From assembly GCA_937973995.1 (NCBI GenBank), contig CALJIQ010000113.1, positions 1 through 37,935 of the forward strand: DNA of 37,935 bases. Direction: 5' to 3'. Origin of the DNA: an uncultured Saprospiraceae bacterium (GTDB lineage Bacteria; Bacteroidota; Bacteroidia; Chitinophagales; Saprospiraceae). A program made the translations under genes and the position numbers. Under the pieces are notes generated by a model. That model did no database searches. It was not told the DNA's origin and saw nothing but the letters and a program-made list of their open reading frames with translations. This document shows positions 30,303 to 37,935 of the stretch, piece by piece; position 1 is the first letter of the stretch; every line of letters starts with the position of its first letter.

Positions 30303-32735
30303 TCATTTCAACCGCTGCGTAAATAAAATAGGTTGTCCTCGATCATCTTGATCCTTCATGAAAAACAACTCATGGTATTTTCCTTCCGTCCATTCATCCA
30401 CACTATCATCATAATAGGCGCTACCTGGATTTCCTGATTGTCCACCAGGAAAAACACCGTAGCCCTTGACTCGATCTCCCAACTCAATCACCATCCGCCA
30501 AGAAGGACCGTGGATTCGACTAATGGCATTTAGGGCATATCTGTATCCCCCATTATCTATTGTTCTAGAAAAAGATGAAATACGACCTAAGTGCTGAACA
30601 ATGGTTTCTTTTTGTTGAGACCAATTGAAGTCCTCTTGGTTTAATTTATCTTTTAACTCTTCCGCCATTTCTAGAAAGGAAGTAGTCACGATCTCTTTTG
30701 CTGTTTCTTTTTCAGTTGTTCTTTTATCATCAAAAAAGACATGATTCGGTGTTTCTTCTAGTAGGGTAATAGTACGCCAATTTTCTGGCATTAGGATGGG
30801 CATAGACTCTCTGGTAGTGTATATTTCATCCCAAGTAAGTTCATAGAATTTATCCCACCAAACGGTAAATAAGGCAGGGGCTATTTTTTCTTTATCAAAA
30901 TGATAATCCCACTCTTTCAAAGTGTTGACCAATGATTGCTGCTCGTCACTTAGGTTATCCGTATTCAAATGCGTCAATAATAAAGGCAATAGTTCTTCCG
31001 CAAAAATGCTATAGTTACTATTTTGCATTGCCATCATATCTTCGACTGTAGAAATATTCAAAGAGTCTAAAAATCGATTGGCAACCCGCCCACGGTAATC
31101 TCCAAATCCACCATTATAATAATAAGGATAACTAGGATCGGTGGAGTGTTGATTCGCCGAACTTACATAGCCTCGTTCTGGATTTTTAATTTGTGGCACT
31201 TGGGTTTTGGGAATCCATCCTTGCCAAGCATTTTCGGTTTGGTCTCCTTCTTGAACAAAACGACCTTGCTGGTCTTTTTTTACTGGTAGTTTACCATTTA
31301 CCTTAAGTGCGATGTCGCCATCTCTAGCCGCAAAAACAAAATTTTGGGCAGGGGTTTCATACTTCACCAAAGCACTCGAATAATCGTCATAATTTTTGGC
31401 TTTGTTTAATTCTAATATAGAAGCTGCCTCCTGTCCATTACCGGGATCATGAGCTACCCAATGCATCGCTAAATCATGTCTAGGTAAACTATCTGCTTCG
31501 TAAACAATGGGTCCCCAGAAAGTATATTTTACCGTATCAATTAAAGGTGTTCTACCTTTTATTTTAATCGTTTCATAGACATATTCTACCTCCTGTTTTT
31601 TATTATCTAACCAATAGGTCGTCTTCTCTTCATCCGCCCATTTAATCCGATACCAATCTAATACATCCTGCCCGACATTGGTTTGGCCCCAAGCTATATC
31701 CTCATTGAAACCAATCACTACGCCAGGAAACCCTGGTATGCACACCCCATAAGCATTCATGGATGGCGTATGTAATTGGGATTCAAACCAAATAGAGGGT
31801 AAGGTTAATTGTAAGTGAGGATCGCTCGATAAGATGGGATGACCATTCTTAGTTCGTTCCCCTGCTACTGCCCAATTATTACTGCCAAGGTGTTCCGCTG
31901 GTTTGGTGTAGGGTTCGTGTTTTAGGAAATCCATTACCTCCGATAAAGTAGGGGTTTGCTCGGTTGCTTCTAATACAGACTCCCATTCGTATTCAGTGCC
32001 TTTCGGAATAATGGGATCTTGTTTTGGATTCCACTCAGGATATAAAAAATCAAAGGTTTCTTTCCCATATAATTTCAAGGCATTGGTAGCTTCCAAATCC
32101 GTCTCTCGCCCTGCTAAGTTCTGCGCCATATATTTAATGACCAAAGCAGATTTAATAGGTTCCCAATTTTCAGGTTTATAATTTAAAATTTTAAACTCAA
32201 TCGGATAATCGGCTGGAGATAGTGTTGCTACATACGCATTTACTCCTTTTGTAAAAGCGGTTAGACTAGCATATTCTGCGGGATGTGTTTTCCAAGCTTC
32301 TACGGTTTTTTCAGCTGCCCATATCATCCCTCTTCGCCGCTGCAAACGATCATTTGCTAATAAGCCTTTGCCTAACACTTCTGCTAGTCGCCCTCCTGCA
32401 AATCGAGTCAGAAAATCCATCTGCCATAAGCGATGTTCTGCCATGATGTAGCCATGCGCAAAAGATAGATCCTCCTCATTTTGTGCGAAGATGTGTGGCA
32501 CCATTCTTTCGTCATATACTACGGTTACTTCTTCTTTTAGAGTAGGAAAATTTAGCACCTGATTTTTGGATGGGGTAGTGCTTTCTCCGTTTTGCCAGAA
32601 GCCTGAAAAGGGATTGAATAACTTTCCTAAAGGAGGAATTTCCGTTGGTAAGCTGGCTATTTTATGCGAATTATCTAAGAAATATACTAAGCCGATCGTT
32701 AGTAATAAGGACAACAAAAATTTTATCCATTTCAT
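30303..32735 (-). CDS. Penicillin acylase (Ntn-hydrolase) family protein
   Basis: The 810-residue product has an N-terminal membrane anchor or signal (about 4-20), so it acts outside the cytoplasm. The alpha-chain shows VVYDERMVPHIFAQNEEDLS and AHGYIMAEHRLWQMDF. The autoprocessing junction is EHLGSNNWAV: cleavage after Gly284 frees Ser285 as the catalytic nucleophile. The beta-chain continues with SDPHLQLTLPSIWFESQLH and GFPGVVIGFNEDIAWGQTNV. Members hydrolyse amide bonds of acyl compounds, including acyl-homoserine lactones in some cases, so quorum quenching is possible but not shown. It is a single gene, with a candidate -7 box on the minus strand (TATCTTAC, 32767-32774). Confidence 0.95.
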   Translation of the reverse strand: MKWIKFLLSLLLTIGLVYFLDNSHKIASLPTEIPPLGKLFNPFSGFWQNGESTTPSKNQVLNFPTLKEEVTVVYDERMVPHIFAQNEEDLSFAHGYIMAEHRLWQMDFLTRFAGGRLAEVLGKGLLANDRLQRRRGMIWAAEKTVEAWKTHPAEYASLTAFTKGVNAYVATLSPADYPIEFKILNYKPENWEPIKSALVIKYMAQNLAGRETDLEATNALKLYGKETFDFLYPEWNPKQDPIIPKGTEYEWESVLEATEQTPTLSEVMDFLKHEPYTKPAEHLGSNNWAVAGERTKNGHPILSSDPHLQLTLPSIWFESQLHTPSMNAYGVCIPGFPGVVIGFNEDIAWGQTNVGQDVLDWYRIKWADEEKTTYWLDNKKQEVEYVYETIKIKGRTPLIDTVKYTFWGPIVYEADSLPRHDLAMHWVAHDPGNGQEAASILELNKAKNYDDYSSALVKYETPAQNFVFAARDGDIALKVNGKLPVKKDQQGRFVQEGDQTENAWQGWIPKTQVPQIKNPERGYVSSANQHSTDPSYPYYYNGGFGDYRGRVANRFLDSLNISTVEDMMAMQNSNYSIFAEELLPLLLTHLNTDNLSDEQQSLVNTLKEWDYHFDKEKIAPALFTVWWDKFYELTWDEIYTTRESMPILMPENWRTITLLEETPNHVFFDDKRTTEKETAKEIVTTSFLEMAEELKDKLNQEDFNWSQQKETIVQHLGRISSFSRTIDNGGYRYALNAISRIHGPSWRMVIELGDRVKGYGVFPGGQSGNPGSAYYDDSVDEWTEGKYHELFFMKDQDDRGQPILFTQRLK

Positions 32736-32766
32736 AGGGAGTGGTACTTTATTTTATAAAGACTTG

Positions 32767-32774
32767 GTAAGATA
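32767..32774 (-). promoter_or_regulatory. Candidate -7 promoter element for penicillin acylase
   Basis: On the minus strand this reads TATCTTAC, a partial match to TAnnTTTG, 31 bases before the ATG, with T-rich TTGTAATTTG just upstream. The match is weaker than those at 5554 and 27218. Confidence 0.3.
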
Positions 32775-32911
32775 CAAATTACAATTAAATATGAGGTAAT
32801 TCTGAAACCCCATTAACAGACTTTTCGATATCATCCATATGAACGGCTACTCGCCCACGTGCCCAATCAAAATTAAACTCAAAATTATATATCTGAATTT
32901 TTAAATCATGC

Positions 32912-32953
32912 AACATAAATCCATGCTAATAGTATCCCGAATGGATTTATGTT
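32912..32953. terminator. Hairpin downstream of the Gfo/Idh/MocA gene
   Basis: AACATAAATCCAT (32912-32924) pairs perfectly over 13 bases with 32941-32953. It lies 24 bases past the stop codon of the minus-strand oxidoreductase gene and probably ends or protects its mRNA. It has no strong U-run. Confidence 0.6.
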
Positions 32954-32977
32954 ATATGAATGTACCATTCCTAAGAC

Positions 32978-34078
32978 TTAGGATTTTATGGATACTCGAC
33001 ATCCCTCCCTAACCGATCGATGAATCGCATCCACTACCTCAATATCCCGCAAGCCTTCTTCCCCAGTTACTAGCACTTCTTTATTGTGCAAAATAGCCAA
33101 CGCATTATCATCCATTTGCTTGGTTTGTTGATTCGGAATTACTTTATCCAAAACACCATCGCTGGTAATGCCTTTGATACCCGTGTAAGATTGAAAGGGA
33201 GATAAATTATAAAAGCCATCCGTAGCCGTCACGTTTAGATAATTGACATTCATGCCAATGCTCGTCGTACAGTTGGCAATCGCACCACTCGGAAACTCCA
33301 ATTGGAAATTGGTAATCATATCCGATTTTTCGTACTTCACAGGGTCGTCATTAAACTCTTGCGCAAAGACGGCAATGGGTTCTTCGCCTATCACGTAGCG
33401 AGCTGCATTGATGCAATAGACGCCCATGTCATAGAGCGCACCGCCTCCTTTCTCCTTCTCTAATTTCCAATGGTCGGTCCATTTTTTCCATCCATTCCTA
33501 AAACCTGCAGCGGCAGTAAGGTACTGGACTTTTCCATAAGTTTTTTCTCGACCAAAACGGATCACCTCCTGCGTATTGGGTTCATGCTGCATGCGATACC
33601 CAATCGTTAATTGCCGCTTGTTTTCTTTACAAGCTTTGATCATCGCTTCGCATTCCGCAGCCGTCATTGCCATTGGTTTTTCACACCAGACATGTTTGCC
33701 TGCTTTTGCTGCTCGGATCACATATTCTTTGTGCATAAAGGGCGGCAATACAATATAGACTACGTCGATCTCTTTATTATTGGCAATGCTATCGAAGTTG
33801 TCGTAATTATAAATATTTTGATCTGGAATATTGTGGTCTTTTTGCCATTGCGCAGCTTTCTCTGGAGAGCCCGTTACGATTCCAGCTAGGTAACAATGTT
33901 CGGTTAATTGCAAGGCTGGAAGTAATAGCTTGGTGCTATAATATCCAAGCCCTACCAATGCCACACCAATTTTGTCCTTCTTTGTTTGGGAAAAACTTTT
34001 GTTAATGGCGCAAGTGGTGAGACCAAGAGTAGCGGTTCCTACCGCTGCTTGTTTAATGAATTTTCTACGATTTAACAT
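32978..34078 (-). CDS. Tat-exported Gfo/Idh/MocA family oxidoreductase
   Basis: The 366-residue product starts with a twin-arginine signal (NRRKFIK, residues 3-9, then a hydrophobic AAVGTATLGLTTCA). The Rossmann motif VALVGLGYYS (39-48) and the hallmark WCEKPMAMT (EKP at 133-135) show the Gfo/Idh/MocA fold, and GGGALYDMGVYCINAARYV is the conserved C-terminal-domain segment near the active site. Tat export fits enzymes that fold with tightly bound NAD(P), as in glucose-fructose oxidoreductase. The substrate is probably a sugar or its derivative. A Cys in the signal (residue 23) could allow lipidation, but the lipobox is poor. Confidence 0.93.
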   Translation of the reverse strand: MLNRRKFIKQAAVGTATLGLTTCAINKSFSQTKKDKIGVALVGLGYYSTKLLLPALQLTEHCYLAGIVTGSPEKAAQWQKDHNIPDQNIYNYDNFDSIANNKEIDVVYIVLPPFMHKEYVIRAAKAGKHVWCEKPMAMTAAECEAMIKACKENKRQLTIGYRMQHEPNTQEVIRFGREKTYGKVQYLTAAAGFRNGWKKWTDHWKLEKEKGGGALYDMGVYCINAARYVIGEEPIAVFAQEFNDDPVKYEKSDMITNFQLEFPSGAIANCTTSIGMNVNYLNVTATDGFYNLSPFQSYTGIKGITSDGVLDKVIPNQQTKQMDDNALAILHNKEVLVTGEEGLRDIEVVDAIHRSVREGCRVSIKS

Positions 34079-34303
34079 TGGTTATTCGTTTTGTTAAATT
34101 ATCTGAACTAAGTCCAAGCGGTTTAGCGAGTAAGTTAAAATAATTTTCGGTAGTGCATATCCAAGTGACAAAACAAAATTAATAAAGATAACAGCTTTTG
34201 TAAAAGTAAATACTATCTGCTATGAAGATAGTGGGCGCAAAGCTAGGCAGATGTCCTTTTTGGATACAATAAAATTTTTCTCATAGGTTGTCTTATTGCA
34301 CAC

Positions 34304-34338
34304 AAAAAAGGGTGAATCTAATTAATATAGACTCACCC
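34304..34338 (-). terminator. Rho-independent terminator (minus strand)
   Basis: GGGTGAATCTA (34310-34320) pairs with TAGACTCACCC (34328-34338) with one mismatch. Read on the minus strand the hairpin is followed by a six-base T-run (34309-34304). It would end transcripts coming from the right, but lies about 370 bases past the nearest intact stop codon, as if a further gene once stood between. Confidence 0.75.
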
Positions 34339-34374
34339 TATTATCATAGATGATCTGTCAAGATTTTAATTATG

Positions 34375-34508
34375 TAAGTAGTCTGACAAAAATAAGTTAA
34401 CAACTTTGCTTTTCAGTTGATTGATTATTAATTACTGATTATTAGCTAATTAGGCGTGTTCAGTAGCGTCTGGAAAATAATCAATAATTAATAATGTCAC
34501 ACTACTTA
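34375..34508 (+). repeat. Palindromic element family B, copy 2
   Basis: This 134-base element has ends TAAGTAGTCTGAC and GTCACACTACTTA, and differs from 13090-13230 only by a 7-base deletion and one or two substitutions. Such close similarity points to recent spread. It separates the decayed frame at 34509-34706 from the terminator at 34304-34338. Confidence 0.9.
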
Positions 34509-34706
34509 TTTTACTCAGTTTTTCCCAATTGTCATTGGCTACACCTACTAGTTTGTTATGGTCTTTTTCGTCTAGCCACAATTACTTGGCATCTAATTCT
34601 AAGTTATTAAGATACAGGAAATATTTTCCATTCTTGTTTATGAATTTAGAATTATTATCTGTCTCATTTTTTTGATTTTGAAATTTTGAAAGAATGTTGT
34701 TAATTT
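34509..34706 (-). pseudogene. Possible gene remnant cut by repeat B
   Basis: On the minus strand one frame reads KNGKYFLYLNNLELDAK, a stop at 34582-34584, then LWLDEKDHNKLVGVANDNWE up to the edge of repeat B. The amino-acid mix is protein-like on both sides of the stop, and a terminator waits beyond the repeat, which suggests the end of a decayed gene. The upstream part is AT-rich and no family is recognised. Confidence 0.35.
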
Positions 34707-35069
34707 TTAAGTATTCGGAATTGCCGACTCTGGTTTGTGCATACTCACGACAAAAAGAACGGCTGCGGCATTTATCCAATAAAAGTATGCGTCTAGTCCG
34801 TTGAAGCCAAAAATGAACGGGGCAAGTGCAAAGGTTATTCCTACTAAAAAATCTACAATCAAGTGGATTCGGTAAGGAATGACGCGAAGGATGCCCGTTT
34901 GATGATCTGTTAGTATGGTTAAAATCAAGGCTGCTACGCCTGTTGCGACAGACAACTGAAAGGCTATCGGATTGGAACTACCAAGCCCTAAAATAAAAGG
35001 AAGTCCTATGAGTGCTAGTGCGACAGGGTAATCTAAAAAAGCATGAATTTGCTTGGTTATAAATTTCAT
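34707..35069 (-). CDS. SPW-repeat-like small membrane protein
   Basis: The 120-residue product has four membrane segments arranged as two pairs. The opening LDYPVALALIGLPFILGLG and the later VDFLVGITFALAPFIFGFNG look like two copies of one motif, as in SPW-repeat proteins (although the SPW triplet itself is not conserved). The function is unknown. It follows the NTF2-fold gene by 47 bases on the same strand, so the two probably share a transcript. Confidence 0.75.
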   Translation of the reverse strand: MKFITKQIHAFLDYPVALALIGLPFILGLGSSNPIAFQLSVATGVAALILTILTDHQTGILRVIPYRIHLIVDFLVGITFALAPFIFGFNGLDAYFYWINAAAVLFVVSMHKPESAIPNT

Positions 35070-35116
35070 GATATGGAATGTTATATGATTAAAAATAGAA
35101 ATGACGTGCTCAGTTA

Positions 35117-35467
35117 TTATGCTAGAAAATATTCTTCGGCAATTACCTTCCCTTCTTCATTCCATACTCTTCGGATGATTTCATGCCAATAGATTTTACT
35201 ATCGTCTTTCATGTCAAAATCAAAAGTGAATTCTGATGCAGAAACCTTGTCGTTAACCATAGTATGATGATGGGTAATTCCATTTACCTTAGCAATGGAT
35301 CCTAAGAAGTTTTCCATCTTTTCTACCATTTGTTTTTTTCCACTTGTCTTGACATTGTTATAGTCAGAAGTGTTTGCCGTCTCTGCAAAAAAAGTTTTAA
35401 CGGCATCAACGATTGCACCTTGTGCGACCATTTCATCCATTTGCTGTACTTGATTTTTGATATTCAT
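35117..35467 (-). CDS. SnoaL-like / NTF2-fold protein
   Basis: The 116-residue product has the compact alpha+beta pattern of the SnoaL/NTF2 superfamily: an N-terminal helix pair (AIVDAVKTFFAETANTSDY), a KMENFLGSI helix, and four strands including ITHHHTMVNDKVSASEFTF and WHEIIRRVWNEEGKVIAEEY. Such proteins are small enzymes or ligand binders and the sequence does not say which. It lies downstream of the AraC-type gene on the same strand but 205 bases away. Confidence 0.8.
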   Translation of the reverse strand: MNIKNQVQQMDEMVAQGAIVDAVKTFFAETANTSDYNNVKTSGKKQMVEKMENFLGSIAKVNGITHHHTMVNDKVSASEFTFDFDMKDDSKIYWHEIIRRVWNEEGKVIAEEYFLA

Positions 35468-35672
35468 TTTATATTGAATTTTTGATTAATATTACTGCAA
35501 AGATGTTGCAATGCACCAGTTGTTTGGGTACAAAAAAATCCCTTTTCGTTGTACTTTTAAATTTTTATTTTTTAATTAGGTAAGACGTTGACAAAGCCCA
35601 TGAAAAGGCTTATTCCATTGAAAATGGCACTGCAATCTAGTGCAAGAAAAGCTAGATAGAAGAGACAGGATT

Positions 35673-36725
35673 TTAATTTTTCGATAGAAGCTGACGATAT
35701 TCTAAGGGAGAATAAGAGGTGTGATGTTTGAAAAACGAAGAAAAGTGATTGGCTTCAGCAAACCCTAATTCATAGGCAATTTCTTTGACCGTGCTATCGG
35801 TTTGTAGCAGGAACTTTGCTGTATTAATTAACTCTTGTCGGATGAGTTGTCCTAAGGTAATATTGAGTTTGTCTTTTACTTTTTTGGATAAGGTCTTGAT
35901 AGATAAATTCATTTTATTCGCATAAAAATCTATCACTCGTTGTTCTTTATGATGGGTGGCTAATAGCTCATATAACTCAGGTAGGAAGGTGTCTTTGCTA
36001 GCATAATCAGTGGTTTTTCTAAAGGTTGCGGGGCTTTGTCCAGCCATTTTACTGAAGACTCGATTAAAATAGGCAGGGTCCTTAAATCCAAATTCATAAG
36101 CAATTTCCTTGATGCTTTTATCGGTGAAGGCAATTTCTTTTTTACTTTCTAAAAATCTTTTTTGCCCTAGCATAGACTTGACAGTGATACCAATCTTGCT
36201 TTTGAATAAAGCTTGTGCTTCATAGCCTCGAACCCCAATTATTTTTGAGAGTCTATCATTGGATAAATGATTTTTATACTGTTCATCGATGATATCTTTA
36301 ATATCGAAAATAACATGGTATTCTTCTTGTTTTGCATGGAAGGGGTTTTGCCAATACCATTGCTCGGAGGAGACATCTATGATGTCACTAGCCTGTTTTG
36401 AAAAGACAGAATTACTAAGATATTTTTGGCAAGTAGTACATTCATTAAAATTAATATATCCTAGTGCAATCAGATGCTTAAATAGCACCCGTACATCTTT
36501 ATTACTAAATACTTTTTCCTCTTCAAATTCTATTTTTCTAACTAGAAAATTTTCTGATGAAAATTTGATGTATTGCCCTACTCCTAGAAAGATTAACTTA
36601 TCCTTCCAATCATGGTAATTTTTAAAATCCACTTCAATGCCACCAGTTCCTTCTAGTATATGAAACATGGTGTATTTTTCAATTAAATACACCCTGTTTA
36701 ATGCCGGCTTAAATTTACTGACCAT
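35673..36725 (-). CDS. AraC-family regulator with two tandem DNA-binding domains
   Basis: The 350-residue product has an N-terminal ligand-type region (about 1-130, containing CTTCQ at 96-100) and then two AraC/HTH_18 domains. The first (about 150-237) ends in SIKEIAYEFGFKDPAYFNRV and GQSPATFRK. The second (about 262-346) ends in TVKEIAYELGFAEANHFSSF and YSPLEYRQ. Both keep the second-helix signature of AraC proteins, so both could bind DNA. AraC proteins normally carry one such domain. It is transcribed away from nothing obvious: the Rid gene lies upstream 51 bases on the same strand and may be in the same transcript. Confidence 0.9.
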   Translation of the reverse strand: MVSKFKPALNRVYLIEKYTMFHILEGTGGIEVDFKNYHDWKDKLIFLGVGQYIKFSSENFLVRKIEFEEEKVFSNKDVRVLFKHLIALGYINFNECTTCQKYLSNSVFSKQASDIIDVSSEQWYWQNPFHAKQEEYHVIFDIKDIIDEQYKNHLSNDRLSKIIGVRGYEAQALFKSKIGITVKSMLGQKRFLESKKEIAFTDKSIKEIAYEFGFKDPAYFNRVFSKMAGQSPATFRKTTDYASKDTFLPELYELLATHHKEQRVIDFYANKMNLSIKTLSKKVKDKLNITLGQLIRQELINTAKFLLQTDSTVKEIAYELGFAEANHFSSFFKHHTSYSPLEYRQLLSKN

Positions 36726-36776
36726 GTTAATTCTTATTTCCTATGAACGCGATCAATCCCTTATTCTGATTACTGA

Positions 36777-37175
36777 CTAAAGTGATTTTTCAGTTCTCTG
36801 ATTAACAGCCGTCACCTCAATTTCCAATTTTATTCGATCATCATGCAACTGTGCGCCAATAGCCGTTAAGGTAGGTCTAATATGTTCAAAGTGTTTTTTG
36901 AAAATGGGTTTGCAATCATTAAAAACACTTGGATGGGCAAAATAAAAGGTCGTTTGAACCACGTCTTCGAGACTAGCCCCCGCTTTTTCTAAAGCATTTT
37001 TAATGTTTAAAATGGTTTGCTCACATTGTTCCTGCACATTGTCTGAAATGACAGAGGTTTCGTAATTGAAGCCGGTACAGCCAGACATAAATATAAAATC
37101 TCCTACCACCACTGCTCTTGAATAACCCACTTCTTCTTCAAAGATAGAACCGGAGCTGATTAATTTTTTTTCCAT
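36777..37175 (-). CDS. Rid (YjgF/YER057c/UK114) family protein lacking the RidA Arg
   Basis: The 132-residue product fits the Rid fold: VVVGDFIFMSGCTGFNYET, then EQCEQTILNIKNALEKAGAS, VVQTTFYFAHP and the closing IKLEIEVTAV. In RidA the imine/enamine deaminase Arg105 sits in PARS; the aligned segment here is RPTLTAIG, with Leu in place of that Arg. It is therefore not expected to be a classical 2-aminoacrylate deaminase and belongs to one of the Arg-less Rid groups, whose activity is unknown. The AraC-type gene follows 51 bases downstream, so regulator and Rid protein may be linked. Confidence 0.9.
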   Translation of the reverse strand: MEKKLISSGSIFEEEVGYSRAVVVGDFIFMSGCTGFNYETSVISDNVQEQCEQTILNIKNALEKAGASLEDVVQTTFYFAHPSVFNDCKPIFKKHFEHIRPTLTAIGAQLHDDRIKLEIEVTAVNQRTEKSL

Positions 37176-37313
37176 GTTTGATGATTATCGGTTTAATTTT
37201 TTTAGTCTTTTTATTTAATGGACTAGGTGTTGTGGAAATATAGTTTTTTGGTTGAATTATCAATATCAAGAATAGAAGTAAAATTCGATAAAATCTTCGT
37301 AATAGTAGGCTCT

Positions 37314-37345
37314 ACCATAACACCATAATGCCATAACGCCAAAAC
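37314..37345 (-). repeat. Octamer tandem repeat, minus-strand copy
   Basis: On the minus strand four 8-base units follow each other: GTTTTGGC, GTTATGGC, ATTATGGT, GTTATGGT. The first 28 bases differ by about four positions from 29662-29689. Confidence 0.75.
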
Positions 37346-37552
37346 ACCTACCCTATTATCTTTTTATAATAAAACAAGATGTTTTCCATATCGTTTTTTG
37401 TCTTTTTGCTTTGGTTCGTTTTTCCAGGTAGGTGAACTTCGAAAAGGAAGGTAAGCACTTTGTAGGGATTACAGAAAATTTCTGCTAATTAAATCATGGT
37501 ACTTGGCGAATCGAAGATACAATCTTCTAGGTTGTCCGTTGTTATTATGTTG

Positions 37553-37575
37553 GGTTTCAGATATAATCTGAAACC
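37553..37575. repeat. Short perfect hairpin
   Basis: GGTTTCAGAT (37553-37562) pairs with ATCTGAAACC (37566-37575) across a three-base loop. It lies just outside element E and lacks a T-run long enough for a confident terminator call. Confidence 0.6.
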
Positions 37576-37588
37576 ATCGATGGTTTTT

Positions 37589-37795
37589 CCTGATAATAAC
37601 GAATTGCGTACCTACAATCCAAATAGGATAGGATGGGAACACGGATCAAACGGATTCGACGGATCAAAACGGATTTCAAATTAGGACTTGTTCTATTTTA
37701 CTAGTACACGACCTATTTAGCATCCGTTCTTATCCGTTAGATCTGTTCTATCCGTGTTCTCATCCTATCTAGGTACGCAAAGTGTTACAATCAGG
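37589..37795. repeat. Fold-back element family E (ACACGGAT type)
   Basis: The 207-base element is an imperfect palindrome: ends CCTGATAATAAC and GTTACAATCAGG, then TTGCGTACCTA against TAGGTACGCAA, then GAACACGGAT against ATCCGTGTTC. Multiple CGGAT words (ACACGGATCAAACGGATTCG and onward) run through the left arm and their complements through the right arm. No ORF fits inside. Confidence 0.8.
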
Positions 37796-37888
37796 ATTTT
37801 TCTTATATCCGTTGTCTGTTTTTTCTTATTATCGCTAGCTTAAATATTATAATAAAATCCGTACCTTCCCCTTTTAAAAATAATTTCA

Positions 37889-37935
37889 ATGTCAAAAATT
37901 ATAAAACTCTTGTTCGTTCTCTTTTTTGGAATTCT
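37889..37935 (+). CDS. 5' end of a gene for an exported protein (partial)
   Basis: The ATG at 37889 opens MSKIIKLLFVLFFGI and the frame is open to the window end. The basic start followed by a hydrophobic stretch is a signal-peptide or membrane-anchor beginning. The upstream word TACCTTCC (37862-37869) could be its -7 box. Nothing more can be said of the product. Confidence 0.5.
   Translation, partial: MSKIIKLLFVLFFGI

Larger units (their letters stand above)
34079..34706. other. Intergenic region with terminator, repeat B and a possible gene remnant
   Basis: In these 628 bases a possible promoter for the oxidoreductase lies near 34183-34190 (TATCTTTA on the minus strand). A minus-strand terminator (34304-34338), repeat B copy 2 (34375-34508) and a decayed reading frame (34509-34706) follow. 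No intact gene is seen. Confidence 0.6.
37176..37888. other. Repeat-rich intergenic region
   Basis: No gene is supported in these 713 bases. They hold the octamer repeat (37314-37345), a 10-bp hairpin (37553-37575) and fold-back element E (37589-37795). A 62-codon frame at 37496-37684 runs into element E and has no recognisable domain. The last 30 bases contain GTACCTTCC, a TACCTT-type word also seen upstream of other genes here. Confidence 0.65.

Noticed and set aside
13090-34508. CRISPR array or integrase attachment sites formed by the repeats
   Set aside because: The repeats are dispersed, palindromic and not evenly spaced, and no cas or integrase genes are present.
37496-37684. A 62-codon frame in the last intergenic region
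   Set aside because: Its second half lies in fold-back element E and its first half spans a hairpin.

Overview
The window reads as one chromosomal segment of a low-GC member of the Bacteroidota, most likely near Saprospiria/Lewinella-type marine or environmental bacteria. The signs are a SusD/RagB lipoprotein, an ECF sigma factor followed by a membrane anti-sigma-like protein carrying an outer-membrane barrel, an ECF42/DGPF pair, a GumN/TraB protein, soluble-type fatty-acid desaturases, few Shine-Dalgarno sequences, and TAnnTTTG-like -7 promoter boxes. The genus-level placement is an inference. I found no rRNA, tRNA, CRISPR array, prophage or transposase gene.

Layout: 1-1.8 kb, an orphan SusD gene behind a palindromic repeat. 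1.8-5.2 kb, a sigma/anti-sigma-like operon (minus) and a second ECF sigma factor (plus). 5.6-10.6 kb, acetyl-CoA synthetase, a GumN/TraB protein and a sodium:solute symporter. 10.7-12.7 kb, a DUF1080 lipoprotein gene that ends in a truncated amidohydrolase start, then an XRE-MntA/HepT type VII toxin-antitoxin pair. 12.7-17 kb, small membrane proteins, a TfoX-N protein, an MFS transporter, a YdeI-like protein and an epimerase. 17.2-19.4 kb, an ECF42 sigma/DGPF/DUF1761 operon (minus). 19.9-21.9 kb, a Crp-like regulator, arsenite methyltransferase and a small Cys-Cys membrane protein. 22.1-27.8 kb, a TonB-C-like protein, two fatty-acid desaturases around an NhaC antiporter, and a Dabb lipoprotein. 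28-34 kb, an EAD11-membrane-TPR protein, penicillin acylase and a Tat-exported Gfo/Idh/MocA protein. 34.7-37.2 kb, an SPW-like membrane protein, an NTF2-fold protein, an AraC regulator with two DNA-binding domains, and a Rid protein lacking the usual catalytic Arg. A last gene starts at 37889 and runs off the end.

The gene content is mostly ordinary and not one large operon system. The striking layer is between the genes. Several families of 70-220 bp fold-back (palindromic, MITE-like) elements fill the intergenic gaps, some in two or more copies in this window, one apparently nested in another. They repeatedly end 14-35 bp from a start codon or touch a stop codon. An octamer tandem repeat and long near-perfect hairpins add to this. 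Among the proteins, those most worth following are the single-chain sigma-regulator with an outer-membrane barrel, the XRE-fused MntA antitoxin, the EAD11-TM-TPR protein, the tandem-DBD AraC protein and the ArsM/Cys-Cys membrane protein pair.
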